The notes: generated by a model from the sequence alone, not told the origin. DNA of 64,000 nt from Coleofasciculus sp. FACHB-1120 (GCF_014698845.1 NZ_JACJTV010000022.1:28276-92275); one strand, 5' to 3'; shown: positions 45,662 to 54,978, counted from the stretch's first letter. Translations and numbers: made by a program.

Positions 45662-46015
45662 ATGGTTGGAATCCTCATCACCTGGTTAGTAACCACTATC
45701 AGTTTTTTAATTATTTCCCGGCTGCCCATTGGCGTGGAAATTGATACGCTTGGAAAAGCCGCAATTTCCGCAGCAGTTTTTGGAATTTTGAATGCTCTCT
45801 TAAAACCCGTCTTAGGGTTCTTTACCTTTCCATTCATTCTTTTGTCATTTGGTTTATTCCTGTTTGTCTTAAATGCAGTTATTTTCGGTTTAGCCGCTTG
45901 GTTAGTGACAGGATTTCGGTTACGGTGGGGTTTTTGGAGTGCTTTGCTTGGCTCCCTAGCGCTGAGTATTGTTAATTCTGTACTTTTCCATCTACTAGCA
46001 TCGCTCAGATTGTAA
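45662..46015 (+). CDS. Holin-like four-helix membrane protein (phage_holin_4_2 family)
   Basis: The ATG at 45662 is preceded by AAGGAG at 45648-45653 and is preferred to the TTG at 45656. The 117-residue product is almost entirely four membrane helices, with IDTLGKAAISAAVFGILNALLKPVL between helices one and two. That phrase is the signature of the widespread bacterial phage-holin-4-superfamily-2 proteins. Despite the name these are chromosomal membrane proteins of unknown role. The upstream element suggests control by an OmpR-type regulator. Confidence 0.8.
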   Translation: MVGILITWLVTTISFLIISRLPIGVEIDTLGKAAISAAVFGILNALLKPVLGFFTFPFILLSFGLFLFVLNAVIFGLAAWLVTGFRLRWGFWSALLGSLALSIVNSVLFHLLASLRL

Positions 46016-46102
46016 GTGCAGGTTTGTTCTGAGCGGGGAAAGAGAACCAGAAGTAGAGGGTTCAGACAGTTCGGATTGAGTGAGAGCAACTGTCTAGAAG
46101 GA

Positions 46103-46492
46103 TTAGTTTTTCAATTGGTAACGCACTAGCGTCCTAACATCTTCAGCAGACAGTCCTAATTCTTGTGCGATCGCAGCTTCCACCTGGCTGAATTCTGTTA
46201 CTGGAAACTCAAATTCTAACTTTTTGAGAGTCGAATCTGTCGTTTTGACCTGTACTTTGGTAAATCCCTGCTCTTTGTCAATTTCTGCTTTGATGATCAG
46301 CAAGGTGACTGAAAGTTGCACTTCCAACTGTGTATCAGCTTGAAGCTTATCAACCGTATCGTAGGAGCGACTTAATGCTTGGTCTGTTACCAGTCCACCC
46401 CCAACCCAAAAAATAATTCCCAGCAGGGGTAGAGGCAACCAAAATTCTAGCCCTAAAAAATGTAATCTTTGTAACCAACGAGGAGAGGACAT
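46103..46492 (-). CDS. Small single-pass membrane protein of unknown function
   Basis: A 129-residue protein with a basic N-terminus, one helix (FWLPLPLLGIIFWVGGGLV) and a soluble part of about 90 residues with mixed strands and helices. It ends with an acidic helix, EAAIAQELGLSAEDVRTLVRYQLKN. I recall this layout in cyanobacterial hypothetical proteins but not a function. It is convergent with the holin-like gene. The 258 bases between its start and the response-regulator gene hold no other gene. Confidence 0.6.
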   Translation of the reverse strand: MSSPRWLQRLHFLGLEFWLPLPLLGIIFWVGGGLVTDQALSRSYDTVDKLQADTQLEVQLSVTLLIIKAEIDKEQGFTKVQVKTTDSTLKKLEFEFPVTEFSQVEAAIAQELGLSAEDVRTLVRYQLKN

Positions 46493-46750
46493 AGGAAGAG
46501 GTGAGGAGTTTTAGCTTTACAGCCAATTGAGTTTAAGGGAAAAAACAATCGAATTCTACATCAAAAGTCAAAATTTAAAAGATAAAAAAAGAGAAGATTC
46601 ACTGTTGCCCCTTGATTTTCTTCGGCACCAGAAAAAATCTGACTGGTGGAAGACGTGCGATCGCCTTAGGCTTCCCTACTATGAGCAGCGATATCTATAA
46701 GCAGCGATATCGTCGATTCTCCGATAAAAAAGGTTTCACTAAAATGTCTT

Positions 46751-47434
46751 ATGAGAATTTTACTGGTAGAAGACGACCCCGAACAATTAGAGCCACTAAA
46801 CGCAGCTTTGTTGCAAGCTGGACATATTGTCGATGGCATTGAGGATGGGGAAACTGCACGATGGCTGATCTCTCAAAAAGACTATGACTTGTTAATTTTG
46901 GACTGGATGTTGCCGACAGTCAGCGGTTTGAGCCTTTGTCGCCAGTATCGACAAGCAGGGAAAACCTCGCCGGTGCTGATGCTGACTGCCAAAGACACGA
47001 CTGTGGATAAAGTTACGAGTTTGGATGCCGGTGCCGATGATTATCTGGTTAAACCGACTGATATTATCGAACTCTTGGCGCGGGTGCGGGCATTGGGAAG
47101 GCGATCGCCTCTATGGCAGGGAGATATCCTCCGCATAGAAGATTTACAACTGCACTTGAATAGCTTGACTGTTGAACGGGGAGAAACAACTGTCCAATTA
47201 TCTGCCCGCGAGTTTCAACTGTTAGAATACTTCCTGCGCCATCCCTATCAGGTCTTAACCCGCGATCAAATTGAACAAGCCTTGTGGGAGTGGGGTACAG
47301 AACCAGAAAGCAATGCTGTAACTACGCTAGTCCGGAGGCTGCGGCAGCGTTTGCAGTTAGTTGGTGCGGCAGATTGGATTGAAACAGTCTATGGCATGGG
47401 ATATCGCCTCAATCCTTCGGGAAGCCAAAAGTAA
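46751..47434 (+). CDS. OmpR-family response regulator
   Basis: A 227-residue two-domain regulator. In the receiver the acidic pocket is EDD (7-9), phospho-acceptor D51 in LILDWMLP, T79 and K101 in YLVKP. The winged-helix DNA-binding domain covers about 125-222 and includes LSAREFQLLEYFLRHPYQVLTRDQI and ETVYGMGYRL. It resembles the RppA group of cyanobacterial regulators. No kinase is adjacent; the sensor kinase at 53719 is the nearest candidate partner. Two 11-bp-spaced direct-repeat elements nearby are plausible targets. Confidence 0.92.
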   Translation: MRILLVEDDPEQLEPLNAALLQAGHIVDGIEDGETARWLISQKDYDLLILDWMLPTVSGLSLCRQYRQAGKTSPVLMLTAKDTTVDKVTSLDAGADDYLVKPTDIIELLARVRALGRRSPLWQGDILRIEDLQLHLNSLTVERGETTVQLSAREFQLLEYFLRHPYQVLTRDQIEQALWEWGTEPESNAVTTLVRRLRQRLQLVGAADWIETVYGMGYRLNPSGSQK

Positions 47435-47906
47435 AAAGAGAAGAAATTTACCCTAGAGAAAATAACCAAATATAACGGTTCTCATTTATGTCGCAATACA
47501 CTCGGAACCTTGCCCCCAAAGTCTCCACCTTTACGGCTATGGTTTCCCCACATCTCTTGAAATCCTGTAGGGGCTTTCGCATTCGCGCAGCAATACTTGG
47601 AGATGACCAACCCGATTACAATGCGAAGGCTTCTCTCGATCATGCAATTGCCGGGAAGGGCAGGGATGGGGTTATTTAGAGCATCTAATAGAGAATTACT
47701 ATATTCGCTGGAGCTGGCATCCCTCTTAAGTTTTGTCTTATCAAACATAAAGTTTTACGACAGGTAGTTGATTTGATCGGCAAAAATTCCGTAGCATTTG
47801 TTACAGAAATGTTTTGAAAATAGCTTATCAGTGGAGGCTCTTAACTGCGACGGAGAGCAGTCAGCCAACTCTGAGTGCTGTTATTGCTATCGGAGGGGAA
47901 ATAGAT
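47435..47906. other. Intergenic stretch without recognisable gene
   Basis: A 472-base interval between the response regulator and the next small gene. Short open frames on both strands (for example a minus-strand frame at 47482-47748) show no recognisable motif and no ribosome-binding site. I see no strong hairpin or repeat. Confidence 0.5.
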
Positions 47907-48155
47907 ATGACATTGAATTATTGCGTACTTCCTTTGCTGTCCCGGACTAGAAGCTGGGCACCTCAACCCAATCGAACCCAGTCTCAGATGGAGTATCAAG
48001 ATTCGACTTGGGTACAGTTGCTAGAACTTCCCAACCCCTATAGCCATGATGAAGCATTGCTACTTTGCCAGCAGTCTGAGGACGAATGGGTAGCATGGAT
48101 TCCGGATCATGGTGAAGCGGTGCTGCATACGAGTCAGTTTTATCGAGTTCGTTAG
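47907..48155 (+). CDS. Small conserved cyanobacterial protein
   Basis: The ATG at 47907 has a strong GGAGGGG about 8 bases upstream, so the 82-residue product MTLNYCVLPLLSRTRSW is preferred over the longer frame from 47814. WVQLLELPNPYSHDEALLLCQQSEDEWVAWIPDHGEAVLHTSQF is distinctive, and I recall it in hypothetical proteins of other cyanobacteria. The protein is soluble and acidic, with no domain I can name. Confidence 0.6.
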   Translation: MTLNYCVLPLLSRTRSWAPQPNRTQSQMEYQDSTWVQLLELPNPYSHDEALLLCQQSEDEWVAWIPDHGEAVLHTSQFYRVR

Positions 48156-48232
48156 AGAGATGCGAGTAGAGCGATCGCTACGCTTTATGCAACGCAACTC
48201 GACAGCGATCGCATCACCCCCAACTCCTCTGT

Positions 48233-48958
48233 TTATGGCACGAACCGCCCTAAAATGCCTTTAGCAATCTTTCTATCCCTCGGATTGGAAGAGAGCAAGC
48301 GCAACAACAATTGACGAAAAACCCAACGCCTCAGCAAGGGCAAAAATAACAGTAGCAGACGCTTAAAGCCTACTTGCAACAACCATGCCATTGCCATCGA
48401 TGCTAACAGCATCCATAAATTCAGGTGCTGTAAGCTAGAGATAACTGTCGCTGCCGTAGTTAGCAACGAGAGCATCCAAGATAGCCCATTTAACCATAAG
48501 GCAATCTTGAGCTGTAGCTGATTGAGCAGTTGATCGATTAGCCAGTGGTGGGCAGTTGCGATCGCTAAACACCAAATAGAATCTTTAAGACAATCGTGGC
48601 GGATTTGGTGAATGATATCTCCATCGAGAGCGATCGCACTCTGCATGACAAAGTTTTCCGCTACTGAGTCTCTACTCTCCGCTTTATTATAGTGAGTACA
48701 GAAAATCAGCCCAGGCTGTAAGCACCTTCCCGCATCTACTAGCGCATAAGAACGCAACTCTGCTAGTAAACGCCGGGAGATAGATAAGTTTTGTCCATTG
48801 GTTCTAGCTTGCAAAATTTGATCGAGGATGTTTTCATCTAAGTTGAATCTGATGAAATGAGACACTAACTGTCCTTTCGCGTCTTTGACTTCCTCGATTT
48901 GAATATATGAATCTAAATGAAGGGGTTTCCTAGAGGAACCTGATAGATTATTTCCCAC
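48233..48958 (-). CDS. Membrane-anchored member of the DGDI-motif cluster
   Basis: A 241-residue protein. A soluble N-terminal half (about 120 residues) ends in VMQSAIALDGDIIHQIRHDCL. This is followed by two hydrophobic helices (about 150-190) and a very basic Leu/Arg-rich tail that would face the cytoplasm. The ALDGDII phrase aligns with similar phrases in the three upstream genes. It is the last gene of the set, 62 bases behind its neighbour, so co-transcription is likely. I do not recognise a family. It could be the membrane anchor of a complex made with the other three proteins. Confidence 0.6.
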   Translation of the reverse strand: MGNNLSGSSRKPLHLDSYIQIEEVKDAKGQLVSHFIRFNLDENILDQILQARTNGQNLSISRRLLAELRSYALVDAGRCLQPGLIFCTHYNKAESRDSVAENFVMQSAIALDGDIIHQIRHDCLKDSIWCLAIATAHHWLIDQLLNQLQLKIALWLNGLSWMLSLLTTAATVISSLQHLNLWMLLASMAMAWLLQVGFKRLLLLFLPLLRRWVFRQLLLRLLSSNPRDRKIAKGILGRFVP

Positions 48959-49020
48959 TCCTTCTCAGCTCATCTTTCCTATTTTTTTGACCTGTTTTTT
49001 TGGGTTAGTTTTATCGGTAA

Positions 49021-49839
49021 TTAATTACGGTTTTTGAATAAATTCTTCATTGAGGAACTGCCTTGATTGACCAGCGATTCCACTAAATTTACCATAAACT
49101 CTAATAACCCGTGCCACTGTTTTTCACCCGCAGTAACCCCCTGTCTGTGGATATCTAAGATGATATCTTTATGCTCGTGTTCAAAAAGTCTTTGATGATA
49201 GCGGTTGATAATATCTCCATCTAACTGAATAATCGACTGGGCATAAATCATATCGGTTGTTACTTCTCCAACCGGATCGGTTGCTTGAGATTCTTCACTT
49301 TTTTGCAAAGATTTATTCCGACTATCCAAAGCTGCTTTCAGCTCATCAACCTTCCGCAAGCTCCGTAAAAATCTACTGTCGTCGAGTAAGTTTTGAATCT
49401 TGTTAATCTCAACAGCCGGATTCGCAGCAGGACTCAACGGGTTAGGCAATTTTGTTCTTTGAATATCCAGTTCTGCTGTAGGATCGCTGAGGATTCGGAC
49501 ATATTCTCTGAGTTGTGAAGCATCCTGTTCTAAAAGTTTCTCCTCAAGGCAATATAGGCAATACTCTGTCTCGATTTGTTTACGTAGACTCAGATACCGA
49601 GACCATAGAGATGGATGGATTCCTGTCCTTTCTAGATAGGTTGTGGAAATTGGGTAAATATCTCGATATGCTTCCCAGGGAATAAACTTAGTCCCGCTAA
49701 TGTGATCCACGACCATTGTATTCACTTCGAGAGCCGTGATGTCGATTAGTACATCGGTTAGAGACTGCAAAAAGTTGTTGAAATTTTTCCGCAGGTTGGG
49801 ATTAATTTCGTTGCTGTTAGTATCTGGCGTATTGACCAT
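49021..49839 (-). CDS. Soluble protein of unknown function, DGDI-motif cluster
   Basis: A 272-residue protein with no membrane helix or signal peptide. The N-terminus (FNNFLQSLTDVLIDITALEVNTMVV) follows the same pattern as the other two soluble members (ALSEAIELEITTWV). A helical, charged middle part follows. The C-terminal module IYAQSIIQLDGDIINRYHQRLFEH then leads to an amphipathic helix, WHGLLEFMVNLVESLVNQ. The middle part contains CLYCLEEKLLE, one CxxC pair. It starts 30 bases after the acidic gene upstream, so both are in one operon. No known family was recognised. Confidence 0.6.
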   Translation of the reverse strand: MVNTPDTNSNEINPNLRKNFNNFLQSLTDVLIDITALEVNTMVVDHISGTKFIPWEAYRDIYPISTTYLERTGIHPSLWSRYLSLRKQIETEYCLYCLEEKLLEQDASQLREYVRILSDPTAELDIQRTKLPNPLSPAANPAVEINKIQNLLDDSRFLRSLRKVDELKAALDSRNKSLQKSEESQATDPVGEVTTDMIYAQSIIQLDGDIINRYHQRLFEHEHKDIILDIHRQGVTAGEKQWHGLLEFMVNLVESLVNQGSSSMKNLFKNRN

Positions 49840-49869
49840 CGTTATATGAATCCAGTTTGGGTTTAATGA

Positions 49870-51102
49870 TTATTTGGATGGTGGCGGAGGCGATGGATTT
49901 TCAAATTCATCTTCATCAAATTCATCAAATTCATCAAACGGCTTTGGTGGTGTTTGTGAAGGTGTTGTTTGTGAAAATAAAGCCTCTTCAATGTTGACAG
50001 GCGATCGCGTATCCTCTGACATCGGTGGAGAAGGCTGGGTTGGCTCCACAGGGCTATCTCCAAACAAAACCGCTATGGGATCTGAAATGCGATCGCTAGG
50101 ATTGCTGCTGATATCAGGCGTCGTTGACGCCTCCTCATCTTCTTCCCAGCCATCGTCATTCTCATCCCAGGCCTCATCTTCTTCAACAGGCGCAAACCCT
50201 TCCGAGAAAAGGTTTGTCGGTTCCTCCTCGACTTCGACTTCTTCCCACTCCTCCTCCGTTCCCCAGTTCACTGCCGAGCCGAATTCGGGCGTCCACCCTG
50301 GCTCAAATGGTGGTTCCTGCATGACGGCTTCTTCCCGCTCCTGGGAACTCACAGATAGCTCTACAGGGGTTTCTTGTGCCGTTGGGGGAAGGAAATCGGA
50401 GGGAAGCGCCGAGCCGAATTCGGGCGTCCATCCTGGCTCAAACGGTGGTTCCTGCATGACGACTTCTTCCCCTTCCCATTCTTGGGCACTCACGGCTGGC
50501 TCTACAGGGGTTTCTGGGGTTGCTGGGGGAAGGAAATCGGGTATGACGGGTGGTGGAATGGGTGCAGTGTCAGTAACCGTGTTAATCTCCACGCGGGGGT
50601 CAAATGCGATCGCATTTGTTGGCGATCCCTCAACCAGTGACACTTCAGGCTCAATCGTCACGCGGGAAGCTGCGGTTTCGTCAGGCGGTAGACGAGGACT
50701 CTTAACTCCAGACAATTCTGGAGGAATCGGGGCAGCCTTAGGATTCTGGTACCCCACTCTTCCCAACATCCCAAATAACTTTTGCAAACTTTTGAGGTTG
50801 TCGTTGATAATCTCGCGGCTTTGCTGAACTTGCTCTAGATGGAATTGCCGCAGTTCGCTATAAGGGCCATTGTTGAGAAAGCGATCGCCAATCTCGTTGG
50901 TGATGTCGCCCTCGACAATATTAATCCGAGTCTGCATCCGCGAACCTGGTTGAGGCTGTTCTTCGCTTCTGTTGTCATCTATGTCGGCAGAGCTAACCCA
51001 GGTGGTGATTTCTAACTCAATCGTCTCACTGAGTGCCGTAGAAAGTGCCTCAACAATTTTGCCAGCTTTGAGTTGTTGTTTGAATTTGTCGCTTGCCGTC
51101 AT
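49870..51102 (-). CDS. Acidic linker protein of unknown function, DGDI-motif cluster
   Basis: The ATG at 51102 matches the start of the paralogue upstream, so it is preferred to the TTG at 51120. The first 125 of about 410 residues (KFKQQLKAGKIVEALSTALSETIELEITTWVSS ... TRINIVEGDITNEIGDRFL) are a close paralogue of the next gene upstream. The remainder is Pro/Glu/Asp-rich and probably disordered. It contains a direct duplication of a segment with MQEPPFEPGWTPEFGSA and ends in a highly acidic FDEFDEFDEDEFE tail. The plan suggests a folded domain with a long acidic arm, as in scaffold or partner-recruiting proteins. No function is known to me. Confidence 0.65.
   Translation of the reverse strand: MTASDKFKQQLKAGKIVEALSTALSETIELEITTWVSSADIDDNRSEEQPQPGSRMQTRINIVEGDITNEIGDRFLNNGPYSELRQFHLEQVQQSREIINDNLKSLQKLFGMLGRVGYQNPKAAPIPPELSGVKSPRLPPDETAASRVTIEPEVSLVEGSPTNAIAFDPRVEINTVTDTAPIPPPVIPDFLPPATPETPVEPAVSAQEWEGEEVVMQEPPFEPGWTPEFGSALPSDFLPPTAQETPVELSVSSQEREEAVMQEPPFEPGWTPEFGSAVNWGTEEEWEEVEVEEEPTNLFSEGFAPVEEDEAWDENDDGWEEDEEASTTPDISSNPSDRISDPIAVLFGDSPVEPTQPSPPMSEDTRSPVNIEEALFSQTTPSQTPPKPFDEFDEFDEDEFENPSPPPPSK
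50273..50540. repeat. In-gene tandem duplication of about 130 bp
   Basis: Copies at 50273-50399 and 50408-50540 are closely similar, differing by scattered substitutions and a two-codon length difference. Both run in the same reading frame and encode DFLPP...MQEPPFEPGWTPEFGSA. The spacer is 8 bp, so it looks like a recent segmental duplication lengthening the disordered arm. Confidence 0.75.
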
Positions 51103-51376
51103 AACCAGATTTCCAGCCAATTGTGAGTTGTCAATAGAAAGAGGACTGAGGTTTGAGGAATTAGATTTGAGGGCTTAGATTTGAGGTTTGAAGTAACTAG
51201 GGTACAAGCCTTTCCAAACCTAAAATTAGAGGCACAATTTGTTTCAATTAGATGTAGCCAGGAGATACAAAAGGGACTGATTTCAAGCCCAATTTTTTAA
51301 GTTTGGGATTTACTCAGCGCTCAGAACTCAGTCCTGAAACGAAGCATTGACCTTTGACTTGCATTTATTGTGACTC

Positions 51377-51808
51377 TTAAGGGTTTTCTGGATCGACGGA
51401 AGGTAATACTTGTTGCGGATTTGAACGTAAACGCGACCCAGGCATCTCAGACAGCGTGTTCGTTAGAACTGTAAACAACTGTTGTAAGTTTGCCAGGTTT
51501 TCCTGAATAATTTCCCGACCTTCGTGAACTTGCTGGAGGTGAAATTCCCGCAATTCGTTGTAGGGGCCACTATTGAGAAATTCGCTGCCGACTTCATTTT
51601 CAATATCACCATCCACAATGTTAATGCGGGTTCGCATAGAGTGACCGGCTAAAGGTTGGTCTGTTCTCACACCAGGCGAGGTGTCTGAATTAGCCGATGA
51701 AACCCAAGTAGTGATTTCTAACTCAATGGCTTCGCTGAGTGCCAAGGTGAGTGCCTCAACAATTTTGCCAGCCTTGAGTTGTGCTTTAAACTCGTTACTT
51801 ACTCCCAT
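51377..51808 (-). CDS. Conserved soluble protein, DGDI-motif cluster, short paralogue
   Basis: A 143-residue protein starting at an ATG with GGAGGG upstream. It matches the N-terminal domain of the acidic protein downstream through most of its length: FKAQLKAGKIVEALTLALSEAIELEITTWVSSA, TRINIVDGDIENEVGSEFLNSGPYNELREFHLQQV and EIIQENLANLQQLF. I recall close relatives in other filamentous cyanobacteria annotated as hypothetical. The product looks like a compact alpha/beta domain without membrane segments. A 256-base gap separates it from the rest of the set. Confidence 0.65.
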   Translation of the reverse strand: MGVSNEFKAQLKAGKIVEALTLALSEAIELEITTWVSSANSDTSPGVRTDQPLAGHSMRTRINIVDGDIENEVGSEFLNSGPYNELREFHLQQVHEGREIIQENLANLQQLFTVLTNTLSEMPGSRLRSNPQQVLPSVDPENP

Positions 51809-52043
51809 GAAGAAAAGCCCTCCAAAAGCTTTGCCTTAGCCAATATTAGACAAGCAGATCCTTTGCCTTGATCAAAAATCTAGGAACCTTAACAAATTCC
51901 GGAGCAAATTAAGAAAAAGGCACAAATCAATTGTCAGTCGTTTGTTGTTACTAGCAACGGAAAATAACTACCCGCTTGTTCTGCAACCCACTCACCCCTA
52001 ATAGCTCCTCCTCGATACCTACTACCTAAAGAATAGGGAAGTT

Positions 52044-52087
52044 TATAGCCCCTCCTCGTTAACGGGGAGGGGTTGGGGTGGGGTTCC
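52044..52087. repeat. Dispersed CCCCTC...GAGGGG hairpin repeat, copy 1
   Basis: CCCCTCC at 52049-52055 pairs with GGAGGGG at 52066-52072 and is followed by a G-rich tail TTGGGGTGGGGTTC. The same layout occurs at 61541-61582. This is a familiar dispersed intergenic element of cyanobacteria. It lies in the 51809-52157 gap, just beyond the stop of the minus-strand maf gene, and could act as its terminator. The rest of that gap shows no gene. Confidence 0.65.
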
Positions 52088-52157
52088 GCTATCCTCTGAA
52101 ACTGCCCCGCTTGACACTATCCCACCGGAAACAAGTAGCCCGAAAAACAGACCTTTT

Positions 52158-52754
52158 TCATCCTTGCCAAAAATCGGTGACATCGTATCCCAGTTCACCG
52201 AACATCTGACGAAGTAGTGGCAAGCTCAGACCAATGACATTCGTATGGCAACCTTCCAGTTTGTCTACAAATAGTCCCCCTTTCCCTTCCAAGGCAAAGC
52301 AGCCAGCACATTTGAGGGGTTCGCCAGTGGCGACATAGGCTTCAATCTGGCGATCGCTAGCATCGGCAAAATAAACTTTTGTGATACCGTAGCGTACCAC
52401 CGTTTTGTCTTGCTGCTGGTCAATTAAAGCATGACCCGTATAGAGTTCACCGATTTGAGAGCGCATTTTTTGCCAACGGGCGATCGCTTGTGCTGCATCT
52501 GCTGGTTTCCCATGAATCTCACCGTTAACCAGCAATACCGAATCGCATCCCAATATCAAAGCCTCTGGAAATTGACTCGCAACCGTTTCAGCTTTCCGCA
52601 GCGCCAAAGTTTGCACCAATTCGGATGCAACGCTAGTTGAGACTTGGGACTCATCAAAATCACTAGGGCAAACCACCGGCTCGATTCCGGCACTTTGCAA
52701 CAGGCGGCGGCGGGCTGGAGAGGCGGATGCTAAGACTAAAGTAGGAAGGTTCAT
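52158..52754 (-). CDS. maf: Maf nucleoside-triphosphate pyrophosphatase
   Basis: A 198-residue protein, normal length for Maf/YhdE/YceF. The N-terminus [19 protein letters not shown] is the signature (S-x-S-x-R-R-x-x-L). [22 protein letters not shown] holds the catalytic Asp, and [33 protein letters not shown] completes the family. It hydrolyses non-canonical or modified nucleoside triphosphates and has been linked to septum control. It stands alone between hypothetical genes and the CyanoP gene, 134 bases from the latter. Confidence 0.94.
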   Translation of the reverse strand: MNLPTLVLASASPARRRLLQSAGIEPVVCPSDFDESQVSTSVASELVQTLALRKAETVASQFPEALILGCDSVLLVNGEIHGKPADAAQAIARWQKMRSQIGELYTGHALIDQQQDKTVVRYGITKVYFADASDRQIEAYVATGEPLKCAGCFALEGKGGLFVDKLEGCHTNVIGLSLPLLRQMFGELGYDVTDFWQG

Positions 52755-52888
52755 CGTTATGTTATCAGTGGCGAATTGCTAATCGTCAAAAAGTTTTGAG
52801 TGTTGAGTTTGAATTAAAAATTCTCTTTTCGCCTCAATCCTCATCACTTCATCACTTTTATTAGCCATTAGCCATCAGATGATCGCTA

Positions 52889-53434
52889 TCAATAGACGGA
52901 AAATGAACTGACAACTTGCTGCAACAACGGCTTCAACTTGTTCCAGCGTTTTTCTGTGGTAGAAGCGTTGAAGGTGACGAGCTTACCGCGACTGATGGCG
53001 ATAGACGCAAGATTGTGGCGTTGCTGATTGGGGAGTTTGACGGTGTATTCCAGTATGTAATAAATCTTAGAGTTAGATTCCAGCTTTTCAGCGTTCACTA
53101 ATTCTGCCTCGCGTCCCGATCCTGGGGGTGCGATCGCGCTTTTTGATAATTTGTATCCTACTTCCGTCGGTGTCCCCAACTCAGTAAGGCTTTTCCCTGC
53201 CCCAACTGGGTTAATGACGACGGACACATTTTCAGAAGGCTCAATGATATCGTGGAACACCACATCGGCTTCACCTTTCACCTCGACTGGAAGCCAGCCG
53301 TTGGGATATAGGAACTGATAACCATCGGTGCTATCTACATAGCTTTTTAAGCCACTGGTGGCACTGGCGACAGTGCAACTTTGCAAACTTACGGTTAATA
53401 CCACGAGTATTAGTGCAGCAATCCGTTTTAGCAT
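52889..53434 (-). CDS. CyanoP, PsbP-like photosystem II lipoprotein
   Basis: A 181-residue protein from the ATG at 53434, which follows AGAGGG; nine upstream in-frame residues are unlikely to be used. The signal peptide ends in VSLQSC, so the mature protein is probably lipid-anchored in the thylakoid lumen, as CyanoP is. GLKSYVDSTDGYQFLYPNGWLPVEVKG is the PsbP domain start. VFHDIIEPSENVSVVINPV and YYILEYTVKLPNQQRHNLASIAISRGKLVTFNAST follow. CyanoP helps photosystem II assembly. It is divergent from the sensor kinase gene. Confidence 0.92.
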   Translation of the reverse strand: MLKRIAALILVVLTVSLQSCTVASATSGLKSYVDSTDGYQFLYPNGWLPVEVKGEADVVFHDIIEPSENVSVVINPVGAGKSLTELGTPTEVGYKLSKSAIAPPGSGREAELVNAEKLESNSKIYYILEYTVKLPNQQRHNLASIAISRGKLVTFNASTTEKRWNKLKPLLQQVVSSFSVY

Positions 53435-53718
53435 TTCCCTCTTTCCTTGCAATTTTGTCACTAAGCGCCATTTGTCTCATTTTCCCACTTCCGGGGAACT
53501 TCAGAAGAAACAGCACTACAGACCAAATAACCCGGTTTACAGTTGAATCCTACACCTGCCTCCTGACAGAGAGAGAGGCAGGGGCGGGGTTAAAATGTGC
53601 TGCATCCAAACGAGAATTGTTATAAGTCTTTCTTCTGCTTTGTGCTTGTCTTCCCCTAAATTCGGGTTTAGCTTTGCTTTCCCAAGTATCAGGGAGCTTT
53701 TTAACTTTGCTTTTTTCC

Positions 53719-54978
53719 ATGTTTGGTCGTAGCCGTCGGAATCTAGCTCGCTGGTTCACCCTATCGATGGGAAGTATTTTAGTGATTTTTGCAGGAGTCA
53801 TTTACTACGTAGCAGTTGCAGACGCGCTCTTAGCATTGGATCGATTACTCTACCAACAAACCAAAGTGATGGCAGCGAGCGTAAATTATGAGCGTCGTAA
53901 TGGTCAATGGCAGGTAGAGCTGGAAAATGTGCCGCTTTTGGGAAATAACCCACAGCCGTTGGATAGTGGGCTGGTGTATGGGCGTTGGTACAATGCCAAA
54001 GGGCAATTGGTGCAATTTTTTGGTACGCCTCCTCCAGAGAAGCTGACGGTGACAGGTGGATTTCAAACCATCAAAACTGCTAACAGTCCTGTCCGTTGGC
54101 TGCGTCAGGTAACGCTGCCTGTCTACGAGAAAAGTTTATTAATTGGTTATCTCCAGGTTGCGACTTCCCTGACATCCACTCAAGAGGCTTTGTCTGAGTT
54201 GCGGCTGGTTTTGACGCTTTTGGTGCCAGTCACCTTGGGGGTAATTAGCCTGGCTGGGTGGTTTTTGGGAGGGCTGGCGATGCAACCGATTCGTCATGCT
54301 TACGAGCAACTGCATCGCTTCACCGCAGATGCTTCCCATGAATTGCGGACACCGTTGACGGCGATTCTTAGCAATGCACAAGTCGGATTGCTGTCTGACG
54401 ATAATTCACAGCAACGGCTTCGGCTAGAAAAGATTGTGAATGCTGCTAAGTCAATGAATTCGCTAGTGAGTAATCTGCTGTTTTTGGCTCGGAATGATGG
54501 GTCATTACCCCCTGAATCTTGGAGAGAGATTAATCTGACTCGTTTGCTACAGGAGTTAGCAGAGAATTCTGCAACGCAAGCAGCCGCCAAAAATCTCAGT
54601 TTTGTTAGTAATCTGCCGACTGACAGCTTGGAGGTGCAAGCCGATCCAGAGTTGCTACGTCAGGCGGTGATGAACCTGCTGAGTAATGCTTGCAAATATA
54701 CCCCGGAGGGCGGTGAAGTTCAACTGCGATTGTTTACGCGATCGCGTCTGGCGATTATTCAAGTTTCAGACACTGGGATGGGGATTGCGGCGACTGATTT
54801 GCCCCATATTTTTGAACGGTTTTATCGGGTGAATCGCGATCGCTCTCGCACTACAGGAGGTTTTGGTTTGGGATTAGCGATCGCTGAGCAAATCGTCAAA
54901 GCTCATGGAGGTGGGATCGCCGTCACCAGTGTAGTCGGTCAAGGCTCAACTTTTCAAATTGAGCTGCCACTCCAATAA
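53719..54978 (+). CDS. Two-helix sensor histidine kinase
   Basis: About 419 residues from the ATG at 53719 ([13 protein letters not shown]); an in-frame start at 53674 adds 15 residues. One helix at 13-32, a sensor loop of about 130 residues outside, and a second helix at 163-185 lead to HisKA with phospho-accepting H207 in [18 protein letters not shown]. HATPase motifs are [13 protein letters not shown] (N box), [20 protein letters not shown] and [19 protein letters not shown]. It looks like the RppB group. No regulator is adjacent; the OmpR-type regulator at 46751 is a reasonable partner. Confidence 0.92.
   Translation: MFGRSRRNLARWFTLSMGSILVIFAGVIYYVAVADALLALDRLLYQQTKVMAASVNYERRNGQWQVELENVPLLGNNPQPLDSGLVYGRWYNAKGQLVQFFGTPPPEKLTVTGGFQTIKTANSPVRWLRQVTLPVYEKSLLIGYLQVATSLTSTQEALSELRLVLTLLVPVTLGVISLAGWFLGGLAMQPIRHAYEQLHRFTADASHELRTPLTAILSNAQVGLLSDDNSQQRLRLEKIVNAAKSMNSLVSNLLFLARNDGSLPPESWREINLTRLLQELAENSATQAAAKNLSFVSNLPTDSLEVQADPELLRQAVMNLLSNACKYTPEGGEVQLRLFTRSRLAIIQVSDTGMGIAATDLPHIFERFYRVNRDRSRTTGGFGLGLAIAEQIVKAHGGGIAVTSVVGQGSTFQIELPLQ

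Noticed and set aside
45662..46015. Holin-like gene as evidence of a prophage
   Set aside because: The family is a common chromosomal membrane protein; no other phage gene is nearby.
47482..47748. 88-codon minus-strand frame in the 47.4-47.9 kb gap
   Set aside because: No motif and no ribosome-binding site; composition like random intergenic sequence.
49874..50827. 317-codon plus-strand frame opposite the acidic cluster gene
   Set aside because: Ser/Gly-rich complement of a Pro/Glu-rich coding region; a shadow frame.
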